A DNA stretch of 36,444 nucleotides from Halorussus litoreus (GTDB lineage Archaea; Halobacteriota; Halobacteria; Halobacteriales; Haladaptataceae). Within the stretch, counting starts at the first letter, position 1. Every line of letters begins with the position of its first letter. The position numbers and the translations under genes were made by a program. Under the pieces are notes generated by a model. That model ran no database searches and was not told where the DNA came from. It saw only the letters and a program-made list of their open reading frames with translations. Location of the stretch: assembly GCF_003382685.1 (NCBI RefSeq), contig NZ_QLVG01000057.1, forward strand, positions 1 through 36,444, written 5' to 3'. Below, in pieces: positions 1 to 7,760 of the stretch.

Positions 1-21
1 CCGCCCGCCCTCCCGGCCCAG

Positions 22-177
22 CTACGAGCGGTACCGGTACAGCGCGAACAGCAGGACCAGCGCGAGCGGGAGAACCGGAGCGGCGACTTCGAACGCCACG
101 AGAAGGAACAGCGCCGCGGCGACCACGACGAACTCCAGCGCGATCAGGACGCTCACGACCTCGCGCTTGTCGGCCAT
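22..177 (-). CDS. Small two-helix membrane protein, unknown function
   Basis: A 51-residue protein of unknown function. After a short charged start (MADKREVV) it is almost entirely hydrophobic, with two likely membrane helices at about residues 8-28 and 31-46, and it ends in basic and tyrosine residues (YRYRS). I chose the ATG at 177 because the longer reading frame to 237 adds a polar, non-membrane stretch before the helix. It lies 78 bp downstream of the Taw2-like gene on the same strand and may be transcribed with it. Nothing in the sequence indicates a substrate or partner. Confidence 0.55.
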   Translation of the reverse strand: MADKREVVSVLIALEFVVVAAALFLLVAFEVAAPVLPLALVLLFALYRYRS

Positions 178-255
178 CTCGTGGGACGGGTTTCCGCAGC
201 GGAACGTCAAACTACCGAACCGTTCGGCGCTATCCAATCGTTCGACGCGACCGCA

Positions 256-1305
256 CTACTCGATCCTCGCGTCCACGACCACGTGCCAGACGCCCTCGCT
301 GTGGCTCTTGACTTTCCGGCGGTCCAGCACCTCGACCTCGCGGTCGCGCTCGTCTGCGGCTTCCCGGAGCCGTGACACCGGACGGTCCCAGAGCAGGTCC
401 TCCGGCGTCGCCTCGTGGAGGTGAACCGTCCCGCCGGGCCGCAGCGCCGCGAGCGCCGCGTCGAGGTACTCGTGAGCTTCGTAGTAGCCCATCACCACGC
501 GGTCGGCCTCGGGTTCGACCGCCACCTCGCGACAGTCCGCACGGAACGCCGAGACGCGCTCGGCCACGTCGTTGAGCATCGCGTTCTCGACGAGGTAGCG
601 GAACGCCTCGGGGTTCCGCTCGGTCGCGGTCACCTCGGCTCCGGCCCTGGCCATCGGGAGGGTGAAGTAGCCGATTCCCGCGAACATGTCGAACACGCGC
701 TCGCCCGGGCTCGCTATCTCTCCCATCCGGGCGCGCTCGGCCTTGTTTCCCGGCGAGAACATGACTTGTGCGAGGTCGAGCGCGTACCGGGTGCCGTGCT
801 CGGCGTGGACCGTCTCGGTGTCGCCCTCGCCCGCGACGACAGACACCGAGGGTTCGCGGTGCTCGCCGGAGACGCCCTCGTTCGCCAGCACGGTGTCGGC
901 CTCGCCGTGGAGGTCGAGCAGCGCCTCGCCGACTTCCGCCCGGTCGATTCCGTCCTCCCCGTCGCGGTCGGCTGCTTCGGCGTCAGGACCGTCCTCGAAC
1001 GTGACGAGCACGACGCTGCCTATCACCGCCCACGAGGACGGCGCGCGCTCGATCTCGTCGTCCGACCAGCCCCGCTCGCGGAGGTGGGCAGCGAGATCCG
1101 GCAGCCGTCGCTCGGGAGCGACCTGCTCGACCACGTCGAGGACCGCCGTCTCTGCGGGGGGTTCCGTGACGGGAAGTTCGACGGTGTCGTCGTCGCGCTC
1201 GCGGACCGACCGGGCCACGTCGTAGACGCCTTCCTCGCGCAGGGCGGCGATGGTCGCCTCGCTCTCGGGCTTGCGGACGACCGCGGCGAGATCACTCCCC
1301 GTCAT
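256..1305 (-). CDS. taw2: Taw2-like tRNA(Phe) wyosine aminocarboxypropyltransferase (Trm5/TYW2 family)
   Basis: A 349-residue class I SAM-dependent enzyme of the Trm5/TYW2 family. Visible motifs are FSPGN at 183-187 and the SAM-binding DMFAGIGYF at 206-214, followed by an acidic ribose-binding residue near 229 (ERNPEA). At the place where Trm5 methyltransferases carry an NLP-type motif this protein has VMGYYE (271-276), which fits TYW2/Taw2 better. Taw2 moves the aminocarboxypropyl group of SAM onto 4-demethylwyosine at position 37 of tRNA(Phe). The N-terminal 90 residues are the family's variable recognition region. The start ATG overlaps the NMD3 stop as ATGA, indicating translational coupling. 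The family is certain; Taw2 versus Trm5 (m1G37) is inferred from one motif. Confidence 0.75.
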   Translation of the reverse strand: MTGSDLAAVVRKPESEATIAALREEGVYDVARSVRERDDDTVELPVTEPPAETAVLDVVEQVAPERRLPDLAAHLRERGWSDDEIERAPSSWAVIGSVVLVTFEDGPDAEAADRDGEDGIDRAEVGEALLDLHGEADTVLANEGVSGEHREPSVSVVAGEGDTETVHAEHGTRYALDLAQVMFSPGNKAERARMGEIASPGERVFDMFAGIGYFTLPMARAGAEVTATERNPEAFRYLVENAMLNDVAERVSAFRADCREVAVEPEADRVVMGYYEAHEYLDAALAALRPGGTVHLHEATPEDLLWDRPVSRLREAADERDREVEVLDRRKVKSHSEGVWHVVVDARIE

Positions 1306-2444
1306 CCCTCCCCGTCGTCCTGCTCGGGCACCACGTGCAGGCCCGCGCGGCTCTTCAACACCGGCACGCTCTCTGCGTCGGGGTCCATGTAGTCCGGCCG
1401 AGCGACGGTCTTCGACCGGTACGTCTCGGGGTCGAGCACCTGCACCGCGCGCTCGTCCTCGACCGTCACGAGGGTGGTCTCCTCGGCGTCCTCGACGTGC
1501 CCGAGTCGCCGGGCGTCTGGGGCGTCGCCCTCCTCGAAACCGGCCTCGTAGTCCTCGCCGGTCGTGAGTCGCGTCCCCTTCAGGTTCCCGCGGACGCTTC
1601 GCACGAGGACGGGCCCGCCGTCGTCGCCGTGGAGGTCGATGATCTCGCCCGGCGAGTACGGCGGGAGCCGGACCGCGTACGTGACCCGGTACACCTCCTC
1701 GCCGTCCTCGTCCTCGGTCACGAGGGTCTCGGAGTCCGAGTAGCTGCCGCCGAACTCCTCGATTAGCTTCGCTGCAATCTTCTTGCCGATGTTGGTGGTC
1801 GAGACCTTGACGTTCACCCCGTCGTCGGTCCGGCTGATCTCGGTGACGAAGGCGTTGCGGTCGCCCGTCGCCTCCATGTCGGCGACGATCTCGTGGGCGA
1901 TCTCCTCGGCGCGCTCGACCTCCTCGGTCGTGGGCGTGCGCTCGACCGCCCGGACCTGGACCGTGCTGGCGTAGTAGTCGCCAGCGATGCGGCCACACCG
2001 CAGGCAGGTCTCCCGGGAGATCTTGACGGGGACGACGACCTCCTCCTCGACGAACGTCTCGCGCACGAGACCGGAGAATCGACAGTGCATCCGGATGGTG
2101 TTCTGGTCGACCTGCTCGGGGTCGACCTGCCAACTCACGTCGCGAGCGTCGAGGTGGACGCCCAGCGCTTCGCTGACCGCCTCGATGGCGATGTCGGTGT
2201 AGTCGCGGGCGTCGACGTCCACCCAGCGGTTCCCGCGGTGGACCGCACCACAGCGCGAGCACACCCGGACCTCGATGCGGTCGGGCGCGTCCACGAGGTC
2301 GAACCGGTCGAAGTAACACGAGTCGCAGAGCTTCTGCTCCTTGCCGCGCTTGCCCGCTGCTTCCGGGAGCGACGGCCGCTCGGCGGGGTCGGCGTCGAGT
2401 GGGTCCCCGCAGTTCGGGCAGAACTGGCGGGTGTCGGTAGTCAT
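1302..2444 (-). CDS. nmd3: NMD3 family ribosome-associated zinc protein
   Basis: A 380-residue archaeal homologue of eukaryotic NMD3, the 60S adaptor. Four CxxC pairs in the N-terminal half (C9/C12, C40/C43, C62/C65, C147/C150) form the treble-clef zinc region typical of the family; the rest is the beta-rich NMD3 core with GEIIDLHGDDGGPVLVRSV at about 275-293. The archaeal protein has no nuclear export role and probably acts on the large ribosomal subunit. The chosen ATG begins MTTDTRQFCPNC and lies 23 nt from a TATA-like CTTAAAC, so the transcript is probably leaderless. The stop overlaps the Taw2 start (ATGA), so both tRNA and ribosome functions share a transcript. Confidence 0.85.
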   Translation of the reverse strand: MTTDTRQFCPNCGDPLDADPAERPSLPEAAGKRGKEQKLCDSCYFDRFDLVDAPDRIEVRVCSRCGAVHRGNRWVDVDARDYTDIAIEAVSEALGVHLDARDVSWQVDPEQVDQNTIRMHCRFSGLVRETFVEEEVVVPVKISRETCLRCGRIAGDYYASTVQVRAVERTPTTEEVERAEEIAHEIVADMEATGDRNAFVTEISRTDDGVNVKVSTTNIGKKIAAKLIEEFGGSYSDSETLVTEDEDGEEVYRVTYAVRLPPYSPGEIIDLHGDDGGPVLVRSVRGNLKGTRLTTGEDYEAGFEEGDAPDARRLGHVEDAEETTLVTVEDERAVQVLDPETYRSKTVARPDYMDPDAESVPVLKSRAGLHVVPEQDDGEG

Positions 2445-2466
2445 GGAGGTGGGTAGGGGTTTGGAG

Positions 2467-2474
2467 GGTTTAAG
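2467..2474 (-). promoter_or_regulatory. TATA-like box for nmd3-taw2
   Basis: The minus strand reads CTTAAAC about 26 nt before the nmd3 ATG, the spacing of a haloarchaeal TATA box for a leaderless mRNA. Confidence 0.5.
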
Positions 2475-2515
2475 TCTGAAGAAGCACGGAGCGCGCGTTT
2501 GCCGAAGAGCGAGCG

Positions 2516-3115
2516 CTATCTCGCCTTGACCGTGGCAAACGAGAGACTGAGTATCGCTACGACGAGGCTCAGTATGGCTATCACTGACCCACGGTATTCC
2601 ACGAGGACTTCCAACACCGCTTTCAACGACTCCCATGCAACGCACGTGGCGGAACACTGGCCGACGACGAGAGTACCGAGTTCCCACTTCTCAGTGTAAT
2701 TGTTGTTCGGGTCGAAATACTTCACTTGGACGGGGATCGAGTGTTCGTCCGCATCCGAACCCGGTTCTATCGTTATCGGAATCGCGAGGCGCTGTCGGGA
2801 GTCCAGCGTCTCCCACGACTGCCACATCTCGGTGTTGTTCTGCGGAATACTCGGCCGCTCACCGTCGACGCGCATCCCGCTCACGCCGTACGGCTCGAAG
2901 ACTCGAACGAGGACGAAACAGTCGCGGTCCGCCTGGTTGTGAATCTGCACTGCAAGTGACGCCGATTCGTTCTGTAAAACCGTGCTGGGGTCCGGGATAA
3001 TCTCGATGTCGTGACACGGTTGCTCGTCGTCTTGAACGCTGACGGAACTGCCCGAAGCTTCGAGGACTCCGACGACGAGGAGGACTCCAACGACGAGTGC
3101 CGTAGTCAGCACCAC
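2516..3115 (-). CDS. Secreted or membrane-anchored beta-domain protein with damaged start
   Basis: A 199-residue protein I do not recognise. Residues 1-20 are a hydrophobic signal-like segment, about 30-150 are a polar, probably beta-sandwich (CARDB or Ig-like) domain with N-glycosylation sequons (NES, NNT, NYT) and paired cysteines, and about 175-192 are a C-terminal membrane anchor followed by KAR. That suggests an extracellular domain held at the cell surface. The only open start is GTG at 3113-3115. In the same frame an ATG lies at 3131-3133, but the third codon is TGA (3125-3127), so the natural MK-x-TTAVVLTT signal start is interrupted. The gene is visibly less GC-rich than its neighbours. 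It may be a recently inactivated gene, or one now using GTG. Confidence 0.55.
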   Translation of the reverse strand: MVLTTALVVGVLLVVGVLEASGSSVSVQDDEQPCHDIEIIPDPSTVLQNESASLAVQIHNQADRDCFVLVRVFEPYGVSGMRVDGERPSIPQNNTEMWQSWETLDSRQRLAIPITIEPGSDADEHSIPVQVKYFDPNNNYTEKWELGTLVVGQCSATCVAWESLKAVLEVLVEYRGSVIAILSLVVAILSLSFATVKAR

Positions 3116-3346
3116 AGCGGTGGTTCACTTCATGCGTGTTGACCGGATCCCGACAGTTCTACAGACCACAACAGGACAAGTCCTTACTCTTTTTCTATTG
3201 TCTAGGACAGATTTAGATAAATGTAAACCCTAGTCCGAGAGATTACTAAGACATCAGTCGAGACAACGAGAGCCCAGAACGAGATTTCGGTGGCCCGTGG
3301 GAAGTTCTCCATGGCCGGGATTTCCGACGAACGGGACGAGACCGCT

Positions 3347-3384
3347 CGGGGCGAGACGACGCTCGCGAGCGTCGTCTCGCCCCG
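3347..3384. repeat. Perfect 38-bp palindrome with no loop
   Basis: The left arm CGGGGCGAGACGACGCTCG (3347-3365) is the exact reverse complement of 3366-3384, so the dyad has no spacer. It lies 20 bp past the stop of the minus-strand aminotransferase gene, so it could form a terminator-like hairpin, but no T-run follows on the minus strand. It could also be a protein-binding dyad. Confidence 0.9.
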
Positions 3385-3404
3385 CGCGTCGGTCGACGAC
3401 TGTG

Positions 3405-4718
3405 CTACCCGAACACCTCGCCGATGGCCGCGTCCAGCACGCTCACACCTTCCTGAATATCGTCCTCGTCGGCGGGGAGCGGCGGCGCGAGGATGATCTG
3501 GTCGTCCGGGCGGCCGGTCGCGACCAGCACGCCGTTCTCGGCCGCCAGTTCCACGACCTCGTCCACCGGGTTGTCGTCCTCGTCGGTGCCCCACGTGTCC
3601 ACGAACGGCTCGCCCGTCTGGGGGTCGGCGAACACCACCGAGTGGAGGAATCCACGGCCGCGCACCTCACGGACCGCATAGTGGCGCTCGGCCAGTTCGC
3701 GGAGTTCGGACTCGAACGGCGGGGTGACCGCCCGGACGTTGTCGATGAGCCGCTCCTCGTAGACGTCCATGGCGGCCAGTCCCGCGGCGCAGGCGACCGG
3801 GTGGCCGGCGAACGTCTGGCCGATCTCGATGCCGTCCTCGCGCCGGCTCGACCCGATCGAGTCGCTGACCAGCACGCCCGCGAGGGGTGCGTACGAACTC
3901 GTGACGCCCTTCGCGAAGGTGATCAGGTCCGGGTCGACCGGCTCGGTCTGCATACCGAACCACTCGCCGCACCGGCCGAAGCCCGTGATGACCTCGTCGG
4001 CGATGAGCAGGATGTCGTACTCGTCGCACAGCTCCCGGACGCGCTCGAAGTAGCCCGGCGGTGCCGGAAACGCCCCGCTGCTGCCGGCGACGGGTTCGGT
4101 CATGATCGCGGCGACGGACTCGTGGCCCTCGTTCCGGATGACGAACTCGAGGTGGTCGGCCGCCTTTCGGGCCAGCTCCTCTGGCGTGTCGGCGTCGAAC
4201 GCGCCCGGAACAGGCGGGAGGAACTTCCCCGAACCGGTGGTCTCGGCGTACCGTGCGACCGCGTTCCGGGTCCCGGGGTCGCCCGTGAGCGCTGCCGAGC
4301 CGTAGCTCCCGCCGTGGTAGGACTGCCAGCGCGTGAGCACCTTCGGGGCGTCCTGCTCAGCGCGGGCGAATCTGGCCGCCGCCTCGTTGGCCTCGCTCCC
4401 GGAGATGGAGAAGTACACGTCCGAGAGGTCGCCGGGCGCGACCTCGGCGATTCGCTCGGCGAGTTCCGTCCGGGTGTCGTTGTGCTTGCTCGAGGAGACG
4501 TACGGGATGCGCTGGGCCTGCTCGGTCATGGCCTCGATGATCGACTCCTCGCTGTGGCCCGCGTTGACACAGTATAGCTGGGAGGTGAAGTCGAAGTACT
4601 CGGCCCCCTCGTCGTCGTACACCCGGACGCCCTCGCCTCGCGTGATGGTCGGCACGTCGTCGCCGTCGTACCAGTGTGGTAGCGTGCTCCCCTGCACCGC
4701 TCCGTCTGAGTCGGTCAT
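3405..4718 (-). CDS. Class III PLP-dependent aminotransferase
   Basis: A 437-residue fold-type I aminotransferase of the ornithine/acetylornithine/GABA/beta-alanine:pyruvate group (class III). Visible features are the phosphate-binding GSEAN at 107-111, the YHGGSYG loop at 134-140, the pyridine-contacting Asp in LLIADEVITGFGR (D241) and the Schiff-base lysine in TFAKGVTSSYAPLAG (K270). It would transfer an amino group from an omega-amino donor to an oxoacid in the cytoplasm; the exact substrate cannot be told from sequence. The ATG at 4718 is supported by a TATA-like GGCTTAAC about 27 nt upstream. It stands alone: the neighbours on both sides are on other transcripts. A perfect palindrome follows its stop. 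Confidence 0.9.
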   Translation of the reverse strand: MTDSDGAVQGSTLPHWYDGDDVPTITRGEGVRVYDDEGAEYFDFTSQLYCVNAGHSEESIIEAMTEQAQRIPYVSSSKHNDTRTELAERIAEVAPGDLSDVYFSISGSEANEAAARFARAEQDAPKVLTRWQSYHGGSYGSAALTGDPGTRNAVARYAETTGSGKFLPPVPGAFDADTPEELARKAADHLEFVIRNEGHESVAAIMTEPVAGSSGAFPAPPGYFERVRELCDEYDILLIADEVITGFGRCGEWFGMQTEPVDPDLITFAKGVTSSYAPLAGVLVSDSIGSSRREDGIEIGQTFAGHPVACAAGLAAMDVYEERLIDNVRAVTPPFESELRELAERHYAVREVRGRGFLHSVVFADPQTGEPFVDTWGTDEDDNPVDEVVELAAENGVLVATGRPDDQIILAPPLPADEDDIQEGVSVLDAAIGEVFG

Positions 4719-4741
4719 AGCTGAACCTCGGAGTGCCCCCT

Positions 4742-4749
4742 GTTAAGCC
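4742..4749 (-). promoter_or_regulatory. TATA-like box for the class III aminotransferase
   Basis: GGCTTAAC on the minus strand lies about 27 nt from the start ATG at 4718, the usual leaderless spacing. Confidence 0.45.
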
Positions 4750-4873
4750 TTCCCGACCGAACAGCCGGAACTGACAGACTCCGCCGGGATTAAGAGTCAG
4801 ATTACTGGAACGATACGGGACCACGCCTGACCGGACCTCGACCGTGTCAATCCGGACGAGTGCTCGAAGAACG

Positions 4874-4880
4874 TTTAAAA
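4874..4880 (+). promoter_or_regulatory. TATA box for htpX
   Basis: TTTAAAA centred 27 nt before the htpX ATG at 4904. It lies inside the longer reading frame that begins at 4844, which argues for the 4904 start. Confidence 0.55.
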
Positions 4881-4903
4881 AGGGCGAACACATAGGGGCG
4901 CAC

Positions 4904-5776
4904 ATGAAATGGAAAGCAGACTGGGGGCTCAGAGGACGGATGGCCCTGACGATGTTCCTGCTGTTCGCGCTATACATCGTCTTCATCGGCATCCTCTCCC
5001 AGTACGCGAGTATCTTGGGGATAGTGTTGGTGATGGGTGCATTCTCGGTCGGCCAGTTCTTCTTCAGCGACAAGTTGACGCTGTGGAGCATGGGCGCGAA
5101 GGAGGTCAGCGAGAACGACTACCCGGAACTCCACCGGATGATCGGCAGGCTCTCCCAGCAGGCCGACCTGCCGAAGCCGAAGGTGGCCGTGGTCGACAGC
5201 CGCGTGCCCAACGCCTTCGCCACCGGGCGCTCGCAGGACAACGCCGCCGTCGCGGTGACGACCGGCCTCCTGCGGACGCTCGACAGCGAGGAACTCGAGG
5301 GCGTGCTCGCCCACGAACTCGCCCACGTCAAGAACCGCGACATGATGGTGATGACCATCGCGTCGTTCCTCTCGACCATCGCGTTCCTCGTGGTCCGGTG
5401 GGGTTGGATGTTCGGCGGCGGCGGGGACAACCGGAATCAGGCCCCCGTCTGGGTCGCCATCGTGGCGTCGCTGGTGGTCTGGGTCGTGAGCTTCCTGCTC
5501 ATCCGGGCGCTCAGCCGCTACCGCGAGTTCGCCGCCGACCGCGGGGCTGCGTCCATCACGGGCAAGCCCGCGGCGCTGGCGTCGGCGCTGATGACCATCG
5601 ACAGCGGGATGAGCAAGGTGCCCAAGGAGGACATCCGCCAGCAGTCGGAGATGAACGCCTTCTTCATCATCCCGATCAAGAGCGGCCTCATCAGCAAACT
5701 GTTCAGCACGCACCCGGAGACCGAGACCCGCATCGAGCGCCTGCGCGACCTCGAACGCGAGATGGAGTCGGCCTGA
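4904..5776 (+). CDS. htpX: HtpX-family membrane zinc metalloprotease
   Basis: A 290-residue M48B protease of the cytoplasmic membrane, which in bacteria helps remove damaged membrane proteins. Membrane helices are seen at about 13-31 and 36-54, then the catalytic domain with the zinc site HELAH (137-141, preceded by LEGVLA), two more hydrophobic segments at about 150-170 and 182-202, and the third zinc ligand Glu in YREFAADRGA (E208). The C-terminal HPETETRIERL is also typical. I chose the ATG at 4904 (MKWKADWGLRGRM) because the extra residues of the longer frame overlap the TATA box. The PspAB gene follows 115 bp downstream, so this is probably an envelope-stress module. Confidence 0.93.
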   Translation: MKWKADWGLRGRMALTMFLLFALYIVFIGILSQYASILGIVLVMGAFSVGQFFFSDKLTLWSMGAKEVSENDYPELHRMIGRLSQQADLPKPKVAVVDSRVPNAFATGRSQDNAAVAVTTGLLRTLDSEELEGVLAHELAHVKNRDMMVMTIASFLSTIAFLVVRWGWMFGGGGDNRNQAPVWVAIVASLVVWVVSFLLIRALSRYREFAADRGAASITGKPAALASALMTIDSGMSKVPKEDIRQQSEMNAFFIIPIKSGLISKLFSTHPETETRIERLRDLEREMESA

Positions 5777-5891
5777 CGGAAGCAAGGCGGGCGGCGTCTC
5801 GAACCGGCTCTTGGACTCCTTCCGTAACGAGACCCAGAAACCGACGACCGCAGAACCACCCCTTTTTGTTCGGGAGCGCGTAGTTCGGTCC

Positions 5892-6497
5892 ATGGGACTG
5901 TTCGACGGACTTCGGCAGGTACTGGGCATCAAGGCCGAAGCCGACGCCACGACGAACGCCGACCCCGAGGACCTGTTCGGAATGAGCACGGCGTACATCA
6001 CGATGGAGGCCGAGCTCGGCTACGAGGCGGTGGGCGAGGCGGCGCTCTGTTTCTCGGAGGTCGACAACACGGACTTCGCCGAGACCGTCGACGAGGTCCA
6101 CGAGATACTGGAGGTCGGCGCGGAGGAGACCGGTACCGAAGCCGAGGGCCACACCGACGACTACGGCTACTCGTGGGTCGTGCTCCGCGACGACGACTTC
6201 GAGGACCTCGTCACGAGCCTCCACTTCGCAGCAGACACGCTCATCGAGCGCGGCTACGGCTCGCGGCTGCTCGCGGCTCTGTTTGCTTTCGAAAAGGACA
6301 ATCAGTACGGCTACTGGGTGTACTCGTTCCGCCGGGGCGCGTACTACCCGCTCGTGCCGAAGGGGACCAACGACCGGGACTCCAGCGCGGAGTTCAAGCT
6401 GGAGAGCAATCTCGACGGCGAACTCTCCATCGAGGACGACAAGGAGTACTGGTACGCGCTGCTGCCGAGCAGAGCCGGCGATCATCCGTGGGAGTGA
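5892..6497 (+). CDS. pspAB: PspA-associated protein PspAB-like
   Basis: A 201-residue soluble acidic protein starting MGLFDGLRQVLGIKAEAD, which I recognise as the haloarchaeal PspAB type, named for association with PspA phage-shock genes. It has no membrane helix. The N-terminal 30 residues look like a small amphipathic helix; the rest is a mixed fold with DYGYSWVVLRDDDFEDLV and a C-terminal YWYALLPS. I chose the ATG at 5892 because the reading frame upstream (to 5811) overlaps the intergenic CCCCTTTTTTG stretch. It lies directly after htpX on the same strand. In bacteria PspAB occurs with PspA, PspAA and HtpX-like proteases; no PspA gene is present here. The molecular function is unknown, and the name is moderately sure. 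Confidence 0.7.
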   Translation: MGLFDGLRQVLGIKAEADATTNADPEDLFGMSTAYITMEAELGYEAVGEAALCFSEVDNTDFAETVDEVHEILEVGAEETGTEAEGHTDDYGYSWVVLRDDDFEDLVTSLHFAADTLIERGYGSRLLAALFAFEKDNQYGYWVYSFRRGAYYPLVPKGTNDRDSSAEFKLESNLDGELSIEDDKEYWYALLPSRAGDHPWE

Positions 6498-6618
6498 GCG
6501 CCGACTGACTTCCCCGGAAAGAACGACGCCGAATTTTCCCGTTTTAAACCTATCCCACCAACCGCTCCGCCCCGGTTGCCCGCCGGCATTTTCACTTTCA
6601 CTTCCCTGTTAACGTGGG

Positions 6619-6625
6619 TTTATAT
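6619..6625 (+). promoter_or_regulatory. TATA box for radA
   Basis: TTTATAT starts 33 nt before the radA ATG, in an otherwise GC-rich gap that is AT-enriched here (GTTAACGTGGGTTTATATGA). Confidence 0.6.
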
Positions 6626-6651
6626 GATGGGCCGCACAAGCGAAGCATACG

Positions 6652-7686
6652 ATGGCAGCAAACGCAGACCTCGAAGAACTTCCGGGCGTCGGCCCGGCGA
6701 CGGCAGAGAAGCTGATGGACGCAGGATTCGACTCCTACGAGGGCCTCGCGGTCGCGGCCCCCAGCGAGCTCTCTAACACCGCCGACGTCGGTGACTCGAC
6801 CGCCGCGGACATCGTGCAGGCGGCGCGCGAAGCCGCCGACGTGGGCGGGTTCGAGACCGGCGCGACCGTGCTCGAACGCCGCGAGAAGATCGGGAAGCTC
6901 AAGTGGAAGATCGACGAGGTCGACGACCTGCTCGGCGGCGGCGTCGAAACTCAGTCGATCACGGAGGTGTACGGCGAGTTCGGTGCCGGGAAGTCCCAGG
7001 TCACCCACCAGCTCGTAGTCAACGTCCAGCTCCCGCGCGAACACGGCGGGCTCGGCGGGAGCGCGATGTTCATCGACAGCGAGGACACGTTCCGACCCGA
7101 GCGTATCGACGACATGGTCCGAGGGCTGCCCGACGAGGCCATCCAGGCCGCGATGGACGACCGCGAGATCGAAGGGTCGCCCGGCGACGACGAGGCGATG
7201 GAAGCGCTGGTCGAGGACTTCCTCGACAGAATCCATGTCGCCAAGGCGTTCAACTCCAACCACCAGATGCTGCTGGCCGAGAAGGCCGAGGAACTCGCCA
7301 ACGAGACGCAGGACGACGAATACCCGATCCGACTGCTCTGCGTCGACTCGCTGACGGCTCACTTCCGCGCTGAGTACGTCGGCCGTGGCGAACTCGCCGA
7401 GCGCCAGCAGAAGCTCAACAAGCACCTTCACGACCTCGACAAGGTCGGCAACCTCCACAACACCGCTGTCGTGGTGACCAACCAGGTCGCGTCGAACCCC
7501 GACTCCTTCTTCGGCGACCCGACCCAGCCCATCGGGGGGAACATCCTCGGCCACAAGTCGACGTTCCGCATCTACCTCCGGAAGTCGAAGGGCGAGAAGC
7601 GCATCGTCCGGCTCGTCGACGCGCCCAACCTCGCCGACGGCGAGGCCGTGATGCGCGTCGAGAACGACGGCCTGAAGCCCGAGTAA
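6652..7686 (+). CDS. radA: DNA repair and recombination recombinase RadA
   Basis: A 344-residue archaeal RecA/Rad51-family recombinase that forms filaments on single-stranded DNA and drives strand exchange in homologous recombination. Residues 5-60 are a helix-hairpin-helix DNA-binding domain ([12 protein letters not shown]). The ATPase core carries Walker A GEFGAGKS (108-115) and Walker B LLCVDSL (228-234), then the DNA loop regions [18 protein letters not shown] and [21 protein letters not shown]. The [19 protein letters not shown] segment near the C terminus is characteristic. Length is normal for the family and there is no intein. It is monocistronic, with its own TATA box and a different gene 75 bp downstream. 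Confidence 0.98.
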   Translation: MAANADLEELPGVGPATAEKLMDAGFDSYEGLAVAAPSELSNTADVGDSTAADIVQAAREAADVGGFETGATVLERREKIGKLKWKIDEVDDLLGGGVETQSITEVYGEFGAGKSQVTHQLVVNVQLPREHGGLGGSAMFIDSEDTFRPERIDDMVRGLPDEAIQAAMDDREIEGSPGDDEAMEALVEDFLDRIHVAKAFNSNHQMLLAEKAEELANETQDDEYPIRLLCVDSLTAHFRAEYVGRGELAERQQKLNKHLHDLDKVGNLHNTAVVVTNQVASNPDSFFGDPTQPIGGNILGHKSTFRIYLRKSKGEKRIVRLVDAPNLADGEAVMRVENDGLKPE

Positions 7687-7760
7687 TCGCTCGATAAGGA
7701 CTGACGCTGGCGGACTGCGGCCCGTTCGCCTTTACCCCGCGAAACCGTCCGTTCCGAGGC

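Noticed and set aside
256-2319. A 687-residue minus-strand frame extending the Taw2 gene upstream
   Set aside because: The part beyond ATG 1305 lies over NMD3 in another frame and is Arg-rich shadow sequence; the ATGA overlap supports the shorter start.
4844-4903. An upstream extension of HtpX starting MSIRTSARRTF
   Set aside because: The TATA box TTTAAAA lies inside the extension, and the family N terminus begins at the next ATG (4904).
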